Counted from the first letter of the stretch, positions 11,399-22,444 are shown. The stretch is 64,000 nucleotides of DNA from Persicaria tinctoria (GCA_037127255.1 JBANSL010000004.1:27866467-27930466); one strand, 5' to 3'. Notes: a model not told the origin generated them from the letters alone. A program made the numbers and translations.

Positions 11399-12017
11399 CT
11401 AATATAATACTAAAACAACTGCTTCTCAAGCCACGTGGCAAATTTTCCTTAACTATAGGCTTACGTGGCGATATTATATTAAACCTGACCCCACCTTCAA
11501 TTTAAACGAAAATTAACTATAGGGTTGACCTGGAGAATCACTATTTTCTGAATTGATATCCATCGTTTAGAAGCTATGTGAATGCTTTGATTTGCTCTTT
11601 TGTTAGTTTTGTAGATCACGATCCCCATTTTCCATGAGCATTGGAAGCACGCTTTCTTGATGACAGATTGACAGTGTTGGGCTCAACTCCTTATGGAACA
11701 TTTCAACTGATGGAGAAGGTGTTTTGTTTGTTTGTGTAGATGAATTGGAAATTTATGATGTATAAATCCTTCTAATGTCACTTTCATTGTATAGATGGAT
11801 TGGAAATTAGAGGTGACACTCTTGGAAATTCATGATGTATATTTTTCGGTGATATTGTGTTTGATTACACTATTTTTTGTAGAGATTGTGTTTGATTACA
11901 CTATATTTTTCATGAAATTATATGTTCTTTTTTATTCATTTTGGTCATATTGTATTTGATTACACTATTTTTTTTTTAATTTTTTATGAAATTACATGTG
12001 TCATCAAGATTGTCACC
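11399..12017 (+). mobile_element. Helitron-like 5' end without a recognised 3' end
   Basis: TCTAATATAATACTAAAAC at 11399 is identical to the 5' end of the Helitron at 1110, and a CCACGTGGC block follows as in the others. No hairpin plus CTAG was found before 13300, so the element is truncated or ends unrecognised inside or after the minisatellite. The rest of the stretch, to 12017, shows no gene. Confidence 0.5.
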
Positions 12018-12968
12018 TCTAATAAGGGTGGTGACAGTGATAGAGGTGGTGGTGACAGTGATAGAGGTGGTGGTAACAGCGATAGAAGTGGTGATAGCGA
12101 TAGGGCGGTGACAGCGATAGAGGCGGTGACAACAATAAGGGTGATGACAGCGATAGGGGTGTTGGTGACAACGATAGGGGCGATGGTGAAAGCTATAGAA
12201 GTGGTGGTGACAGCGATATGAGTGATGGTGACAGTGATAGGAGTGGTGACAACGATAAGACGATGACAACGATAGAGGTGGTGACAACAATATGGGTGTT
12301 GGTGACAGTGATAGGACGGTGATAACAACGATAGGGGTGGTGGTGACAGCGATAGGGGTGTTGGTGACAGTGATAGAGGTGGTGACGACAATGATTGGAG
12401 TGGTGGTGACAACGATAGGAGTGGTGACAACGATAGGGCAGTGACAGCGATAAAGTTGATGACAACAATAAGGGTTGTGACAGCAATATGGGTGTTGGTG
12501 ACAGTGATAGGGGTGGTGGTGACATCGATAGGGGGTGGTGACAGCGATAGGAGTGATGGTGACAACGATATGAGTGGTGTTGACAGCGATAGGAGTGGTG
12601 GTGACAGCGATAGGAGTGGTGACAATGATAGGGCCGTGACAACGATAGAGGTGGTGACAGCGATAGGAGTGGTGGTGACAGCGATACGAGTGGTGACAGC
12701 GATAGGGCGGTGACAGGGATAGAGGTGGTGACAACAATAAGGGTGGTGACAACAATATGAGTGGTGGTGACAGTGATAGAGGTGGTAGTGACAGTGAGAG
12801 AGGTGGTGGTGACAGCGATAGGAGTGGTGGTGACAACGATAAGAGTGGTGACAGCGATAGGGAGGTGACAGCGATAGCGATGGTGACCGCAATAAGGGTG
12901 GTGACAGCGATATGAGTGGTGGTGACAGCGATATGGGTTCTGGTGACAGCGATAGGGCGGTGACACTA
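12018..12968. repeat. Minisatellite with GGTGGTGACAGCGATAG-type units
   Basis: About 950 bp of imperfect tandem repeats. The unit is GGTGACAGCGATAGG or a variant, extended by 3-base steps (GTG, AGT), so period lengths of 12, 15 and 18 bp mix. Because most are multiples of three, long open frames occur in several frames on the minus strand (Ser/Pro/Leu-rich or Tyr-Arg-Cys-His-His-rich). I treat them as repeat artefacts and not as genes. Shortly after it, two copies of GACACTAATYTCGTAAAAAA occur (12962 and 13080). Confidence 0.9.
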
Positions 12969-13304
12969 ATCTCGTAAAAAAAAAAATTTTGTCACCCAAA
13001 AATTTGTTTATCATCATACATGTGTCACCAAAGTTGTGTCACCAAAGCCATTGACCGGTGTGACCACTTATAAAGGTGGTGACACTAATTTCGTAAAAAA
13101 AAAACGTGGCACCAAATTTTTTTGTGTGTCACCAATTCATTGACTTTGACCGGTCAATGGTCAAAATAAAAATGGGAAGGAAGGAAGAGAATGGGAAGGA
13201 GAGTCAAAAATGTAATATTAGGACATTTTGCAAAAGGGAAAATAAAAGTGGACATTTTGCAAAAGGCCTTGTAGAAAATGGACAGTTAGCTAAAAAATCC
13301 TTTA

Positions 13305-13480
13305 ACAAAATGATTATTCGGTTCAATTATATCGAGATTATTCGGTTGAATTATATAGATTATTCATATATAAGAGGATACTTATTTATATATTTATTAA
13401 TTTTGAAATGTTAAAATAATAATCAATAAAATTATAAATTATTTGGTGAAATCACATCGATTATTCATATGTGAGAGCAC
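13305..13480. repeat. TTATTCGGTTAAATT array, right half
   Basis: GATTATTCGGTT occurs at 13312 and 13335, followed by further TATTCATATATAAGAGGA variants, in the same orientation and style as 10905-11395. The stretch from here to the TA run at 13784 contains no recognisable gene. Confidence 0.6.
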
Positions 13481-13782
13481 AATTTTTACGCGTTCATTTA
13501 TTTTTAATACAACCGATAATGGATTTTTATTTGTGAAAAATATTTTGAATATATATTTATTTGATTAACGCAAAACATTTCAACATTTTTTTTTAAATCC
13601 AACCTATTGTTTTGAACACGCGCACACAAATGAGAGTCCGGAGAAATTTTAGTGGGCCCATAATTTTATTCTTTAAAGAAAAAAAGAAATTGAGGTTTAA
13701 TATCAACCCTTAATTCCAACCTATTGGAGGGTCCAGATTTGTTCGTATGTTCCCGCCCTAAGGGGTGTTCTCATCCGATACA

Positions 13783-13783
<1 letters not shown>

Positions 13784-13844
<61 letters not shown>
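13784..13844. repeat. (TA)n microsatellite
   Basis: A pure TA run of about 60 bases directly abuts the left end of the first TIR element. TA runs also flank the other ends of these elements (19487-19500 and 24914-24925). Confidence 0.95.
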
Positions 13845-13847
<3 letters not shown>

Positions 13848-14033
13848 GGTTTGCTTCAAATGTAAAAAGTTCTTAACGTGTAAAATATGCTTATCGTGTA
13901 AAATTCCCTTAATTAACACAATTAGGTGGTTCAACCCATTTTTTTTTTAAACAGGCACGCGTGTCCGGGTTTACACTAATTGTCAAAATTAAACCGGCCC
14001 AAAAAAACCTCATCTCTTTCTCAGACGTCACTT

Positions 14034-14330
14034 TGCCATGGCTTCCCTCGCCCTCTGCTTCTCGCGCGTTGCTCCATACCCCTTTTCGATCGGTCTCGCC
14101 TCCTCTTACATGGCTGCTCCCAGTTCGTGCTCTTCGATCTCTAGTCAATTTGTACAGTTTTCGCAGTAAAAGATGATGCTCCCAAGTTCTCCAGTGCTGA
14201 AGCAGGCGCATCTGTCGTCGGAGATTCTCGCGTCTCCAAACCCTAACTCGCTGAAGCAGCGGTTGCCGCCTGGACCGTCTCCGTTGCTTCTCCTGTCATT
14301 GCCGCCGCTCAGGTTCTCTACACTTAACTC
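14034..14330 (+). pseudogene. Exon-like fragment of unknown origin
   Basis: Just inside the left TIR a GC-richer segment begins MASLALCFSRVAPYPF and continues in one frame to a TAA, after which another frame is open to about 14373. The composition and Ser/Ala/Leu-rich start resemble the first exon of an organelle-targeted protein. I do not recognise the gene. A captured first exon with promoter would explain it, but this is inference. Confidence 0.3.
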
Positions 14331-15800
14331 CATTTATAATCAATATCTCCTTCATAAATCCTCATTCAAATAGATACCGATACAATGTATACTATGTAGT
14401 CTGATATAAGTTCTACTGTATGCCTAATTCAAATGCTTGTTGTAGTCAATCTAAGTTGTTGCTAAGGTTGAATTAGAAATCAGATGAACTCCTAATCAGT
14501 GAACAAATCTGTAGTCATTCATGGATTCTGAAAGCCCTATGTTTAAGTTACCTTTGGCATAACCATATAGAACTAGATCATGATAGCTGTATTGACAAAA
14601 AAAAAAGATCATGATAGCTGTGATAGGTAGTTTAAAGGTTCAACTAAGCTAGTTGAGGATCAATTGAGTTAGTTCATCTAAGTGGGTTACAAGTTATAGA
14701 AATAGAATCATGTGTATCATCTTTGATACTATCATTTTCATTGTTCATATCTTCATCTTCACAATTAATTTGCTTGATTCTTCGCCTTAGTTTCGCTTCC
14801 ATTTAAGGCGCTTGTGATTGAACACTTTTTTTGCTTTGGATCACATGCTTAGACAATGATAAGAGTGTGATGGAAAGGCTGGAAAAAATCAGTGAGAAAG
14901 ATGTGACAGAAAAGAAGAATGAGAAGGGTCCGAGCATAAGTGAAGTGGGAGCTGTTCAGGTGAATGAAACGCAGAAAAATACAACTGAAAATCAGGAGCA
15001 AAAGCAACAGAAAGAGCCAGGGAGAAAACAGGTTGTTCATTCTTTCAAATGTAAACATATACAAGGTGATATAGGCCAGAGAAGTTCATTTTTGCTAAGT
15101 GATTTAGAGGGATAAAGGGGATAGCATAGGAGAAAAAAGGTGTAGGAATTTTATGCCATATTATATATATATTTATACCTCTATTCAGGTTGTTCATCTT
15201 GTACAATATGGGATACACTTTTGTGTAATTTTTGCTGCTGCTATTCCTTTTTCTGTCATTTTTTTGTAGTGTTGTTCCTTTTTTGCTTGTTATTCTTCAA
15301 TTTAAGTGCATCTTTCTCCTCTGATTTTCTTGATTTTTTTACAGATCTTGTATTGTGATTTCTTCTCTTGTTGATGGTGTTTTGGCATTATGAGGGTAGG
15401 CTAATAATTATACGTTCCTCTAATTGCACTACATATGCTTTAAATTTCAAAGCAGGGTTTGAATTCTTAATACAAATACGGATTGGTTTTTTGATGGGGC
15501 TTGTAATTAAACTGATATGATTACAAAGATTCAGCCTTGTGTGGTAGTAAGATTGCATCAATAGTTATTGGCTTCTATTTAACTCCGGATATCTATTTCA
15601 TTAAGACTTGGTGATATTTAAGTGCAATATTAGATAACAAATGTGATAACTTAAGAGATAATAGTGCATACTTAAGAGATAGCAAAACGGATGCACTTTT
15701 GATGCTGAATTTGATTCATTTCAGGATAATAAATTACAAATAGTCTTTGTTTATCTTTTCCACATTGTCCTGCTTAAGCCTTTTGAAGTTTTGCACTAAA

Positions 15801-15870
15801 GCCTATTAGCTCAAAATGGGAGAGCAATGTGTCTACGCACAAAGATGCGGGTTCAAACCCCGTATAGGCA
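15801..15870 (+). ncRNA. tRNA-like sequence (tRNA-derived, anticodon arm abnormal)
   Basis: It folds as a tRNA: acceptor GCCTATT with a TATAGGC 3' side (6 of 7 pairs), D-arm GCTC/GAGC, and T-arm GCGGG/CCCGT with the 7-base loop TTCAAAC. The anticodon arm TGTG/CACA has a 6-base loop, so a normal tRNA is unlikely. The B-box core GGTTCAAACCC is close to the pol III consensus. It faces an inverted partner at 16585-16652 across a minisatellite. Confidence 0.6.
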
Positions 15871-15924
15871 ATCTATGTGGTATCTCTTATTATGTTTCTC
15901 CTCGTGAATAGTATAAGGTGCAAA

Positions 15925-16160
15925 AATAAAATTATAATGTGCATTTGTGCAGCTGTGAAGTGCATTTGTGCATCTGTGAAGTGTATTTGTGCATCTGTGA
16001 TGTGCATTTGTGCATCTGTGAAGTGCATTTATGCAGCTGTGAAGTGCATTTGTGCAGCTGTGAAGTGCATTTGTGCAACTGTGAAGTGCATTTGTGCAAC
16101 TGTGAAGTGCATTTGTGCAACTGTGAAGTGCATTTGTGCAACTTTAAAGTGCAAATATAA
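15925..16160. repeat. GTGCATTTGTGCAACTGTGAA minisatellite
   Basis: Roughly ten copies of a 21-bp unit of the form GTGCATTTGTGCARCTGTGA lie between the two tRNA-like sequences. Related GTGCAAA/GTGCACA words continue to about 16320. Several overlapping open frames in the array (Cys-Ile-Cys-Ala-rich) are by-products of the repeat. Confidence 0.9.
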
Positions 16161-16584
16161 GAACATAAAGTGAAAAAAATAAAATTGTAATGTGCACATT
16201 TAGAATACAAGTGTGCAAAAGTAGGATACAATTGTGCAAATTTAAACTACAATTGTGCAAAAATAAGATACAATTGTGCAGATTTAGAATACAATTGTGC
16301 AAAAGTAAGATCATAATGTGCATGAATAAGACAAAAGATGTGCTTTTGAAATCGATGTTTTAATTTTGTTTTTTTTTTTTACTTTTGAGAATTTGGGTTC
16401 ACCTCTCGCATAATTTAGGTTGATAGATGTGAGTTTGAAATCGATTTTTTTACGTATAACAATTTCAAATTAAAGTGCATACTTAAGGTTAAAAAGTGCA
16501 TAATTAAGGTTAAAAAGTGCATAACTAAGATTATAATGTGCTTGATTAACAATTTGGGATTGGTGTGTTCTTGTTTATAATATA

Positions 16585-16652
16585 ACCTATGTGGGATTCG
16601 AACCCACATCTTTGTGTATACGCACACCGCTCTACCAATTGAGCTAATAGGT
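16585..16652 (-). ncRNA. tRNA-like sequence, inverted partner
   Basis: On the minus strand: acceptor ACCTATT paired with the 3' side CATAGGT (6 of 7), D-arm GCTC AATTGGTA GAGC, and T-arm TGGG/CCCA with a B box GGTTCGAATCC that fits the pol III consensus exactly. The A box TAGCTCAATTGG is also good. The anticodon arm (TGTG CGTATA CACA) has a 6-base loop in the obvious pairing. It is closely related to the copy at 22445-22512. Confidence 0.65.
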
Positions 16653-17103
16653 CAAAAAATTTTAAGGGTAAATTGAGGGTTTAAGGCCATTGAGGAAGCA
16701 CTTTCCTTCCAAGACCAGCAAATCATAGCTAACAGTGAAGTATGAGCCAAGAAACTCATTGCTCTAGTGTCTTAGGATATGTTCACTGTTCACTGTTTAA
16801 GGTACAATATTTGGGTTACACCTTGCTACTAGCAATAAAATGTATAGTGACTGAAACTGACTTGAGTTTGAATACAGAATCAAACAGATACAATCATAAT
16901 ATTAACCACTAAACTAAGACTTAATGCATCTGAACGTCGAATCTCAAAAGATAACATGATTGATTATCAATCAGAAAATATCTCTTACAAATTTTACAAC
17001 AAAGGATTCATTTGTTGATACATACACTTGGTACATCGCCTGCATGATCTTGAGTACAAACTAGTCTAAAAGAGATTGAAAAACTGTCATTACGTTGTTG
17101 CTG

Positions 17104-17406
17104 TCATTGTTGTTGTGTGTTGTGCTGTGAATTTGTAGAGACCTGAAAATAAGTGCTACGAGACATGTTACAGAGAGCACTCAGTTCTATCTCTGTCAGA
17201 CGGGCAACCTGGGCTTGAACTAGGGTCTTGCCCTCGATCATACTGACAACCGAGGACATCACTGGTCGGAGACTTGGGGATGGGTTGGTGCACAACAAGG
17301 CCAGGGTAAGTAGCCTCAACGCCTCTTTTTTCGAGTAGTCTGTACCGAGAGCTGGATCCATGATCTCTAGCAGTTTTCCCTGGTCTTGTAAAACATAGGC
17401 CTTCAA
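17104..17406 (-). pseudogene. LRR receptor-like kinase C-terminal exon fragment
   Basis: About 100 residues match the end of the kinase domain of the plant LRR-VIII / malectin-LRR receptor kinases (At1g53430/At1g07650-like). The frame reads AYVLQDQGKLLEIMDPALG, then SKKEALRLLTLALLCTNPS, then LRPVMSSVVSMIEGK. LALLCTNPSPSLRPVMS is the conserved subdomain XI segment with its Arg. The receptor, membrane segment and the rest of the kinase are absent, so this is a captured fragment inside TIR element 1. Some weak LRR-like sequence on the same strand near 18290-18390 may come from the same source. Confidence 0.75.
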
Positions 17407-17862
17407 GTTGCCATAAAAAAGATTAGAATTAGATCAAATTAGCAGCTTCAACTCAACTGTTGAATTTCATAAAGAACACAAATTGCAGGTTGTTAAAGCA
17501 ACTAGCTCTGTCCGATAAAGGGGATCAGCAAATTAAGTAGGATCTGTAGAAATATTTGAATATATTTGCTTGAAGATTTGTAGAGAAGTATAGATATACA
17601 AAGCAGTCATAAACTACAGACAGCTCTCCTTCAAGGAAAAGGGCCATACTCAAGCTTATAGTCTTAACTACAATATTCATGACAAAAATCGGCACCAAAA
17701 CATCAAATTCTTGAGCTTTGAGTGAACTCTTATGATATATGCTGGATAAACTAAATTCTTCTTTTTTTGTGAACAAAGTTCATAAATAAAATAATTAGGT
17801 TCACAAATAATAATAGATCTAAACTTTGGACATTCAAACTTTTAACATTGAAACAATAGGTA

Positions 17863-17942
17863 GATCCAGGTGGAGTCGAACCACCATCCTCCTGAACAAC
17901 TACAATCGTTCAGGCGCTCATCCCTAATTGAGCTTATGGATC
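17863..17942 (-). ncRNA. tRNA-like sequence with long anticodon arm
   Basis: The 80-base minus-strand segment has acceptor GATCCAT with CTGGATC (6 of 7), D-arm GCTC/GAGC, and a perfect T-arm GGTGG TTCGACT CCACC with B box GGTTCGACTCC. The anticodon arm is unusual: a 7-bp stem CCTGAAC/GTTCAGG closing a 10-base loop. It could be a diverged tRNA gene or the head of a tRNA-derived element. No A-rich tail follows. Confidence 0.5.
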
Positions 17943-18599
17943 TTAAGACAAGTAACAAGCTAACCCAAAATATGACAAGCTAATAACATTTGAGTTCTAA
18001 AATTGCAATTATCGGTTTTATATGTGCACTTTTTCAAACTAAAATTGCACATAACACAAGTAACCTCAAATCTGGACAATTAGGTGCTCAAATCCTCAAT
18101 GAGGTACTCAAATCTGGGCAAACTAAAATTGCACCTTTCCAATTCTAAAATATGGACAATTAGGTGCTCAAATCACCATCAGCAATCTGATACTATATTG
18201 GCAACAACTGGTGATCAAAAAAAGAACATGAAAGAAAGATATCACCATTAGCAAAATGTGGCTTCTCTGCAAGTATCATGTTGTCGGCTACCGCTTAGGT
18301 CAAATCAAAGAGGTTTTCCATTCTTCCCAGGCAACCTGGAATAGGCTTCTCTCTACCAGTAAGCTGAACACCCTTCATTTGCAAGCCTGAATTAGCTAAA
18401 TACCCCAAATCCATCACATTCCCGTGTTTATATTATCAATTCATACCTAAATTTCCCTTGAACAAATAAATGAAAGTCTTCAATATCCAGGTTGTTAAGC
18501 TATGCAAAACTTGCAAAGACAAACCAATAAAAGGCAATGCGAAAATGCCAGAGAAAGAACCATCGAAGGTGCAAAGCGACAACATTTCTCTTTTGAAGA

Positions 18600-18720
18600 C
18601 ATGAGAAGATTAACAATTTCAAATTGCAAAGGTACTCAAATCAATAGTACTGCTTACAACATTTCTCTTTAATTCCGTCCTTGTTAGTATCTAGGAAACC
18701 ATTGTTCAAGTGCTTGAATC
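18600..18720. repeat. Segment shared by TIR elements 1 and 2
   Basis: This segment (AAGGTACTCAAATCAATAGT, then a CTTACAACATTTCTYTTTAA block, then TTAGTATCTAGGAAAC) recurs at 22795-22900 in the same orientation. Together with the shared tRNA-like cassette it shows the two elements descend from one family. Confidence 0.8.
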
Positions 18721-18925
18721 TACTCTAGGCAATCCAGTTCCAACAAAAAGTCTAAAACCCTAAGCTGCTCAAAATTGACTCAATAAGCATCTTGTTGGAG
18801 ATCAAAAGACCAAAATCAGCAGGTATTAGAACAATCAAATGCAGATTAAAGCTTAAGGGGCACAAAAGAAGTGAATTTTAAAGGATCTAGACAAGGATCA
18901 AATTGAGAATTAAGACAATTTCCAA

Positions 18926-19342
18926 TTACAAGTAGACACGAAAAAACCCTAGAAATCTAAAGAAAGCGATTAAAAATTTGAAAGGAAGAATACATAGGGC
19001 AACAAAAATGGAGCCAAACCTCACAAAGATGGAGATGCTGACGGCGTGCACAGATGAGCATGGAAGCCGGCGAGATCTGAGAGGGGAGGAACGCCGACGG
19101 AGATCTGAGACAGAGGGCGGCGTGAGATCTGCGAGGATAGGGACGCCGGCGGTTGCGAGGAGGCGAGATCTGAGGAGAAGCAGCCAGTGATGGAGGAGAA
19201 GCAGCCCGCCGGAATTGACAACGGAGACGGAATGAGGATGACTGAGACGGAGAGAACAGAGAGAGAGGGCGGAGACGGAATGAGGATGACTGAGACGGAG
19301 AGAACATAGAGAGAGGGCGGTGGAGGAGAAGCAGCCTCCCAA
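18926..19342 (-). other. Purine/pyrimidine-biased exon-like end of TIR element 1
   Basis: A GC-rich, GA-biased stretch lies just inside the right TIR. Part of it (about 19040-19190, with GGCGAGATCTGAGAGG and GCGGTTGCGAGGAGGCGAGA) is the inverted copy of 19735-19830 in element 2. It contains a direct repeat of GGAATGAGGATGACTGAGAC (19230 and 19278). Minus-strand open frames read Ser/Leu-rich low-complexity sequence. I make no gene call. Confidence 0.5.
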
Positions 19343-19638
19343 ATCTGAGTCACACGTACAACAGCAAATTTTAGGCTTATTTTTTAGGTTAAATGAAGCG
19401 CGTGTCTTAATTCAATAAAAATAATCAAATTTTACACGTTAAGCAAATTTTACACGTTAAGGATGTTTTACATTTTAAAGCTTCCCTATATATATATATA
19501 TAGGGTTTACTTCAAATGTAAAAACTCCTTATTGTGTAAAATGAGCTTAACGTGTAAAATTCCCTTAATTAACATAACTGGACTCGGATTAGTAAAACCG
19601 GGTACGGGCCTCATTTAATCCAAAAAAAAGGCCCAATC

Positions 19639-20075
19639 GTGTGGATCCTGTTCGGTGTTCTCTCGCTTCTGTTCAACCACGGCTCTTGTTCAATAATGTT
19701 CTCTTGCTTCTTTCCTCCACCGCCGATGGCACAGCTACACGCTCTCAGATTTCACCTCCTCGCAACCGCCGGCGTCCCTCCCCTCTCAGATCTCGCCTGC
19801 TTCTGTGCTCATCTGTGCACGCCGAGTTCTTGCATAGGTCTCTCACTTTCGCTCAGTCGCTGCCTCTTAGATCTGCCCTTCGATTCCTGTTCAAAAACCT
19901 TGCTCCTTCGATTTCTCCGGCTCTTGGTACCTGCGAAGTGGATGGAAGAAGGATTCGCAGTTGGACTAGTGTTTCTTCCCGCTTCCGATTTCGCAACAAT
20001 GGTGAGTGCTTAATTTCCGCCTCTTCTTTCTTAGATTTTTCATGTTTCTGTGTGGATTTTGTGAAAATTTATTGA
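19639..20075 (+). other. Exon-like CT-rich start of TIR element 2
   Basis: GC-rich DNA just inside the left TIR opens two overlapping frames (Ser/Leu/Pro-rich) and ends near a GTGAGTGCTTAATTT sequence that could be a splice donor at about 20002. It resembles a 5' exon with a long A/T-rich intron after it. No recognised protein; 20076-21660 shows no gene I can name. Confidence 0.3.
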
Positions 20076-21680
20076 TTCCATGTTCTTCTTTTCCTTGTTA
20101 ATTTGTTTGATTGTTGTTGAATTTCGCTGTTTCGCAAGTTACTAGCTAAAATTCGTTGATCTTGAAAGGGTGAAATTGTTCTGTAAGTGCGTAATTTTAT
20201 AAGATTAACTCTTTGTTGATGGAGCTGACCAATTTTTTTTTTCGGAATTTTGATTAACCTATTGTTCGAATCCTAAGAAGCCATATAAACTGAAGTTGTG
20301 TAAGACAACTGCTGAAACGGAGGTATGCATTCGTTCTCAATCTTACAATCTCTAGAAACTAATTAAGGCATATCCATACTGATATTCGGATATATCGTTG
20401 ATGCTTCCCTTTTTGGAGCATGTATGGTGTTTTTTTAACATAATCAGTTGCTTTGTACTATATATGCTTTTATTTATATGACAAAGTAGAATAGCAGGTA
20501 AAAATTCAAGTTTAGGAGGTGGATTGCCATTGGCCTAGCTGTTAAGCCCTGCAAATTATGTTTTTAAACTTGTGAAAATAATGTTGCTGCTACATATAAC
20601 ACCTTAAAGCCTTGAAATATGAACTCATGGGCCAAAGACAACTTAGGATTCCCACTGGATATATACCTTCATTGATCTTAAATTGCTTAGTCATCTTTTT
20701 AGTTGACATGTATTTTGATGGGGATCCTAACACTACTATTAGTTTCTAAAGAACATTCCACAGGTTCAATGATCGATATAATGATGCGTATTCTAAATGA
20801 TAACAATAGCATCTTTTTATTTATTATAGCCTTCAAGTCAATATGTTAATTTGTTGATGCAGTGATAGTTCAATGATGTGATCATGAAGTTAGCTTCAAG
20901 GGTTGTGTTGCATCGTTTATGGATGTTATTACAAGGTTGGTAGGTAGATGCACCTCAATAGGATCTCTCGATTCTCCAAATTGTGTTATATAAACGGACT
21001 TGTTATACTTAGGTTTTACTCTCTTGAATAGCAATCCAATCAATCAAAAATGCCAAAGATTATAATCAGCATTAAGAGCTTTATTTATTGAGCATCCTTT
21101 GCACTCTAGATGTTCGAAAGATGCTATTTGGAACCTAACTGAGGGTCAATATTGATTGTTGTCTGATATGTGCAGTAAAATCTTTGATAATGGCTCATCA
21201 AGCATCACTTCTGATGTGGATATTGTAATAGGTGCACTACAGGCTAATCTTACATCCTTCATGAAGGAGTGGTGTTCATTTTTTTTAGGATTGCACTTGA
21301 TCATAGTCAAGGACCCTGACCTCAAGGAGGAGCTTAGAATGCCATAAGGATTTGATGAAACCAGCCCTAGCTTTTGCCTTGAAATCCTCGGCATTTGTTG
21401 TTGTTTCTATGGCTTTGAAAGTTTATGTTGTTGCATTTCAAGTACTTCATTGGGAAGCATTCATCTATAAAGAGAGATCTTAAACCTAGTGATTTCGATC
21501 CTAAGAAGAGGTTCTGGATATGAAAGTTTTTGCTAAGTGCCGATCAGTTCCAAACCTACAGATCAGTGCCTTTATAGGCTTCAAAGATGCGTTGATGCTC
21601 AGAAATCCCCATTATTTGTATGTTATGGAACTTAATGGAGCATTTTTCCTACTTCAGCCTTTTGATGTTTTTGCACTAAA

Positions 21681-21749
21681 GTCAATAAGCTCAAAATGGA
21701 AGAGCAATGTGCCTACGCACAAAGATGCGGGTTCAAATCCCATATAGGC
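21681..21749 (+). ncRNA. tRNA-like sequence, element 2 copy
   Basis: A homologue of 15801-15870 with a more degraded acceptor (GTCAATA versus TATAGGC). The D-arm remains GCTC/GAGC, and GGTTCAAATCC fits the B box. It faces its inverted partner at 22445-22512. Confidence 0.55.
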
Positions 21750-21899
21750 TATCTATGTTTATCGTTTACAAGTACTATGTTTCTCTTCATGAATAAGAGT
21801 GTAAAGTGCAAAAATAAAATTGTAATGTGCAACTATAAGAACATAAAGTGCAAAAATAAAATTGAAATGTGCACATTTAGAAAAGTGTGCAAAAGTAAG

Positions 21900-22340
21900 A
21901 TACACTTGTGCAAATGTGAAGTGCATTTGTGCAAATGTGAAGTGCATTTGTGAAAATGTGAAATGCATTTGTGCAAGTGTGAAATGCAGTTGTGCAACTG
22001 TGAAGTGCAGTTGTGCGACTGTGAACTGCATTTGTGCAACTGTGAAGTGCTTTTGTGCAACTGTAAAGTGCAAATATAAGAACATAAAGTGTAAAAATAA
22101 AATTGTAATGTGCACATTTAGAATACAAGTGTGCAAAAGTAGGATACAATTGTACAAATTTAAACTACAATTGTGCAAAGGTAAGATACACTTGTGCAAC
22201 TGTGAAGTGCATTTGTGCAACTGTGAAGTGCATTTGTGCAAATGTGAAATGCATTTGTGCAAGTGTGAAATGCAGTTGTGCAACTGTGAAGGGCATTTAT
22301 GCAACTGTGAAGTGCATTTGTGCAACTTTAAAGTGCAAAT
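21900..22340. repeat. GTGCAAATGTGAAGTGCATT minisatellite, element 2
   Basis: Two blocks (21900-22070 and 22185-22340) of the same approximately 21-bp unit as at 15925 are separated by the GTGCAAATATAAGAACATAA segment also seen in element 1. The array is longer and partly duplicated relative to element 1. Confidence 0.88.
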
Positions 22341-22444
22341 ATAAGAACATAAACTGCAAAAATAAAATTGAGCATGATTAACAATTGGGGATTAGAATGT
22401 GCATATTAACAATTGGGGATTGTTGTGTCCTTGTCTATTATGTA

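Larger units (their letters stand above)
13845..19486. mobile_element. TIR element 1, gene-fragment carrying, TA-flanked
   Basis: The left end reads inward as a GGTTTGCTTCAAATGTAAAA stretch, then TTCTTAACGTGTAAAAT and a second GTGTAAAAT block. The right end, reverse-complemented, reads GGGAAGCTTTAAAATGTAAAA, then two CTTAACGTGTAAAAT blocks. These form terminal inverted repeats of roughly 75 bp. Both ends abut TA microsatellite runs, which suggests insertion into TA repeats. I see no transposase, so the element is non-autonomous and its superfamily is undecided (MULE-like or a TA-targeting MITE relative). It carries CT-rich exon-like pieces, three tRNA-like sequences, a minisatellite and a receptor-kinase fragment. 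Confidence 0.7.

Noticed and set aside
11976..13017. Three long overlapping minus-strand open frames rich in Ser/Pro/Leu or Tyr/Cys/His
   Set aside because: They are translations of one minisatellite in different frames, with no start context, domain or non-repetitive part.
15877..16231. Cys/Ile/Lys- and His/Lys/Cys-rich open frames on both strands
   Set aside because: They are by-products of the 21-bp tandem repeat; the same happens at 21759-22344.
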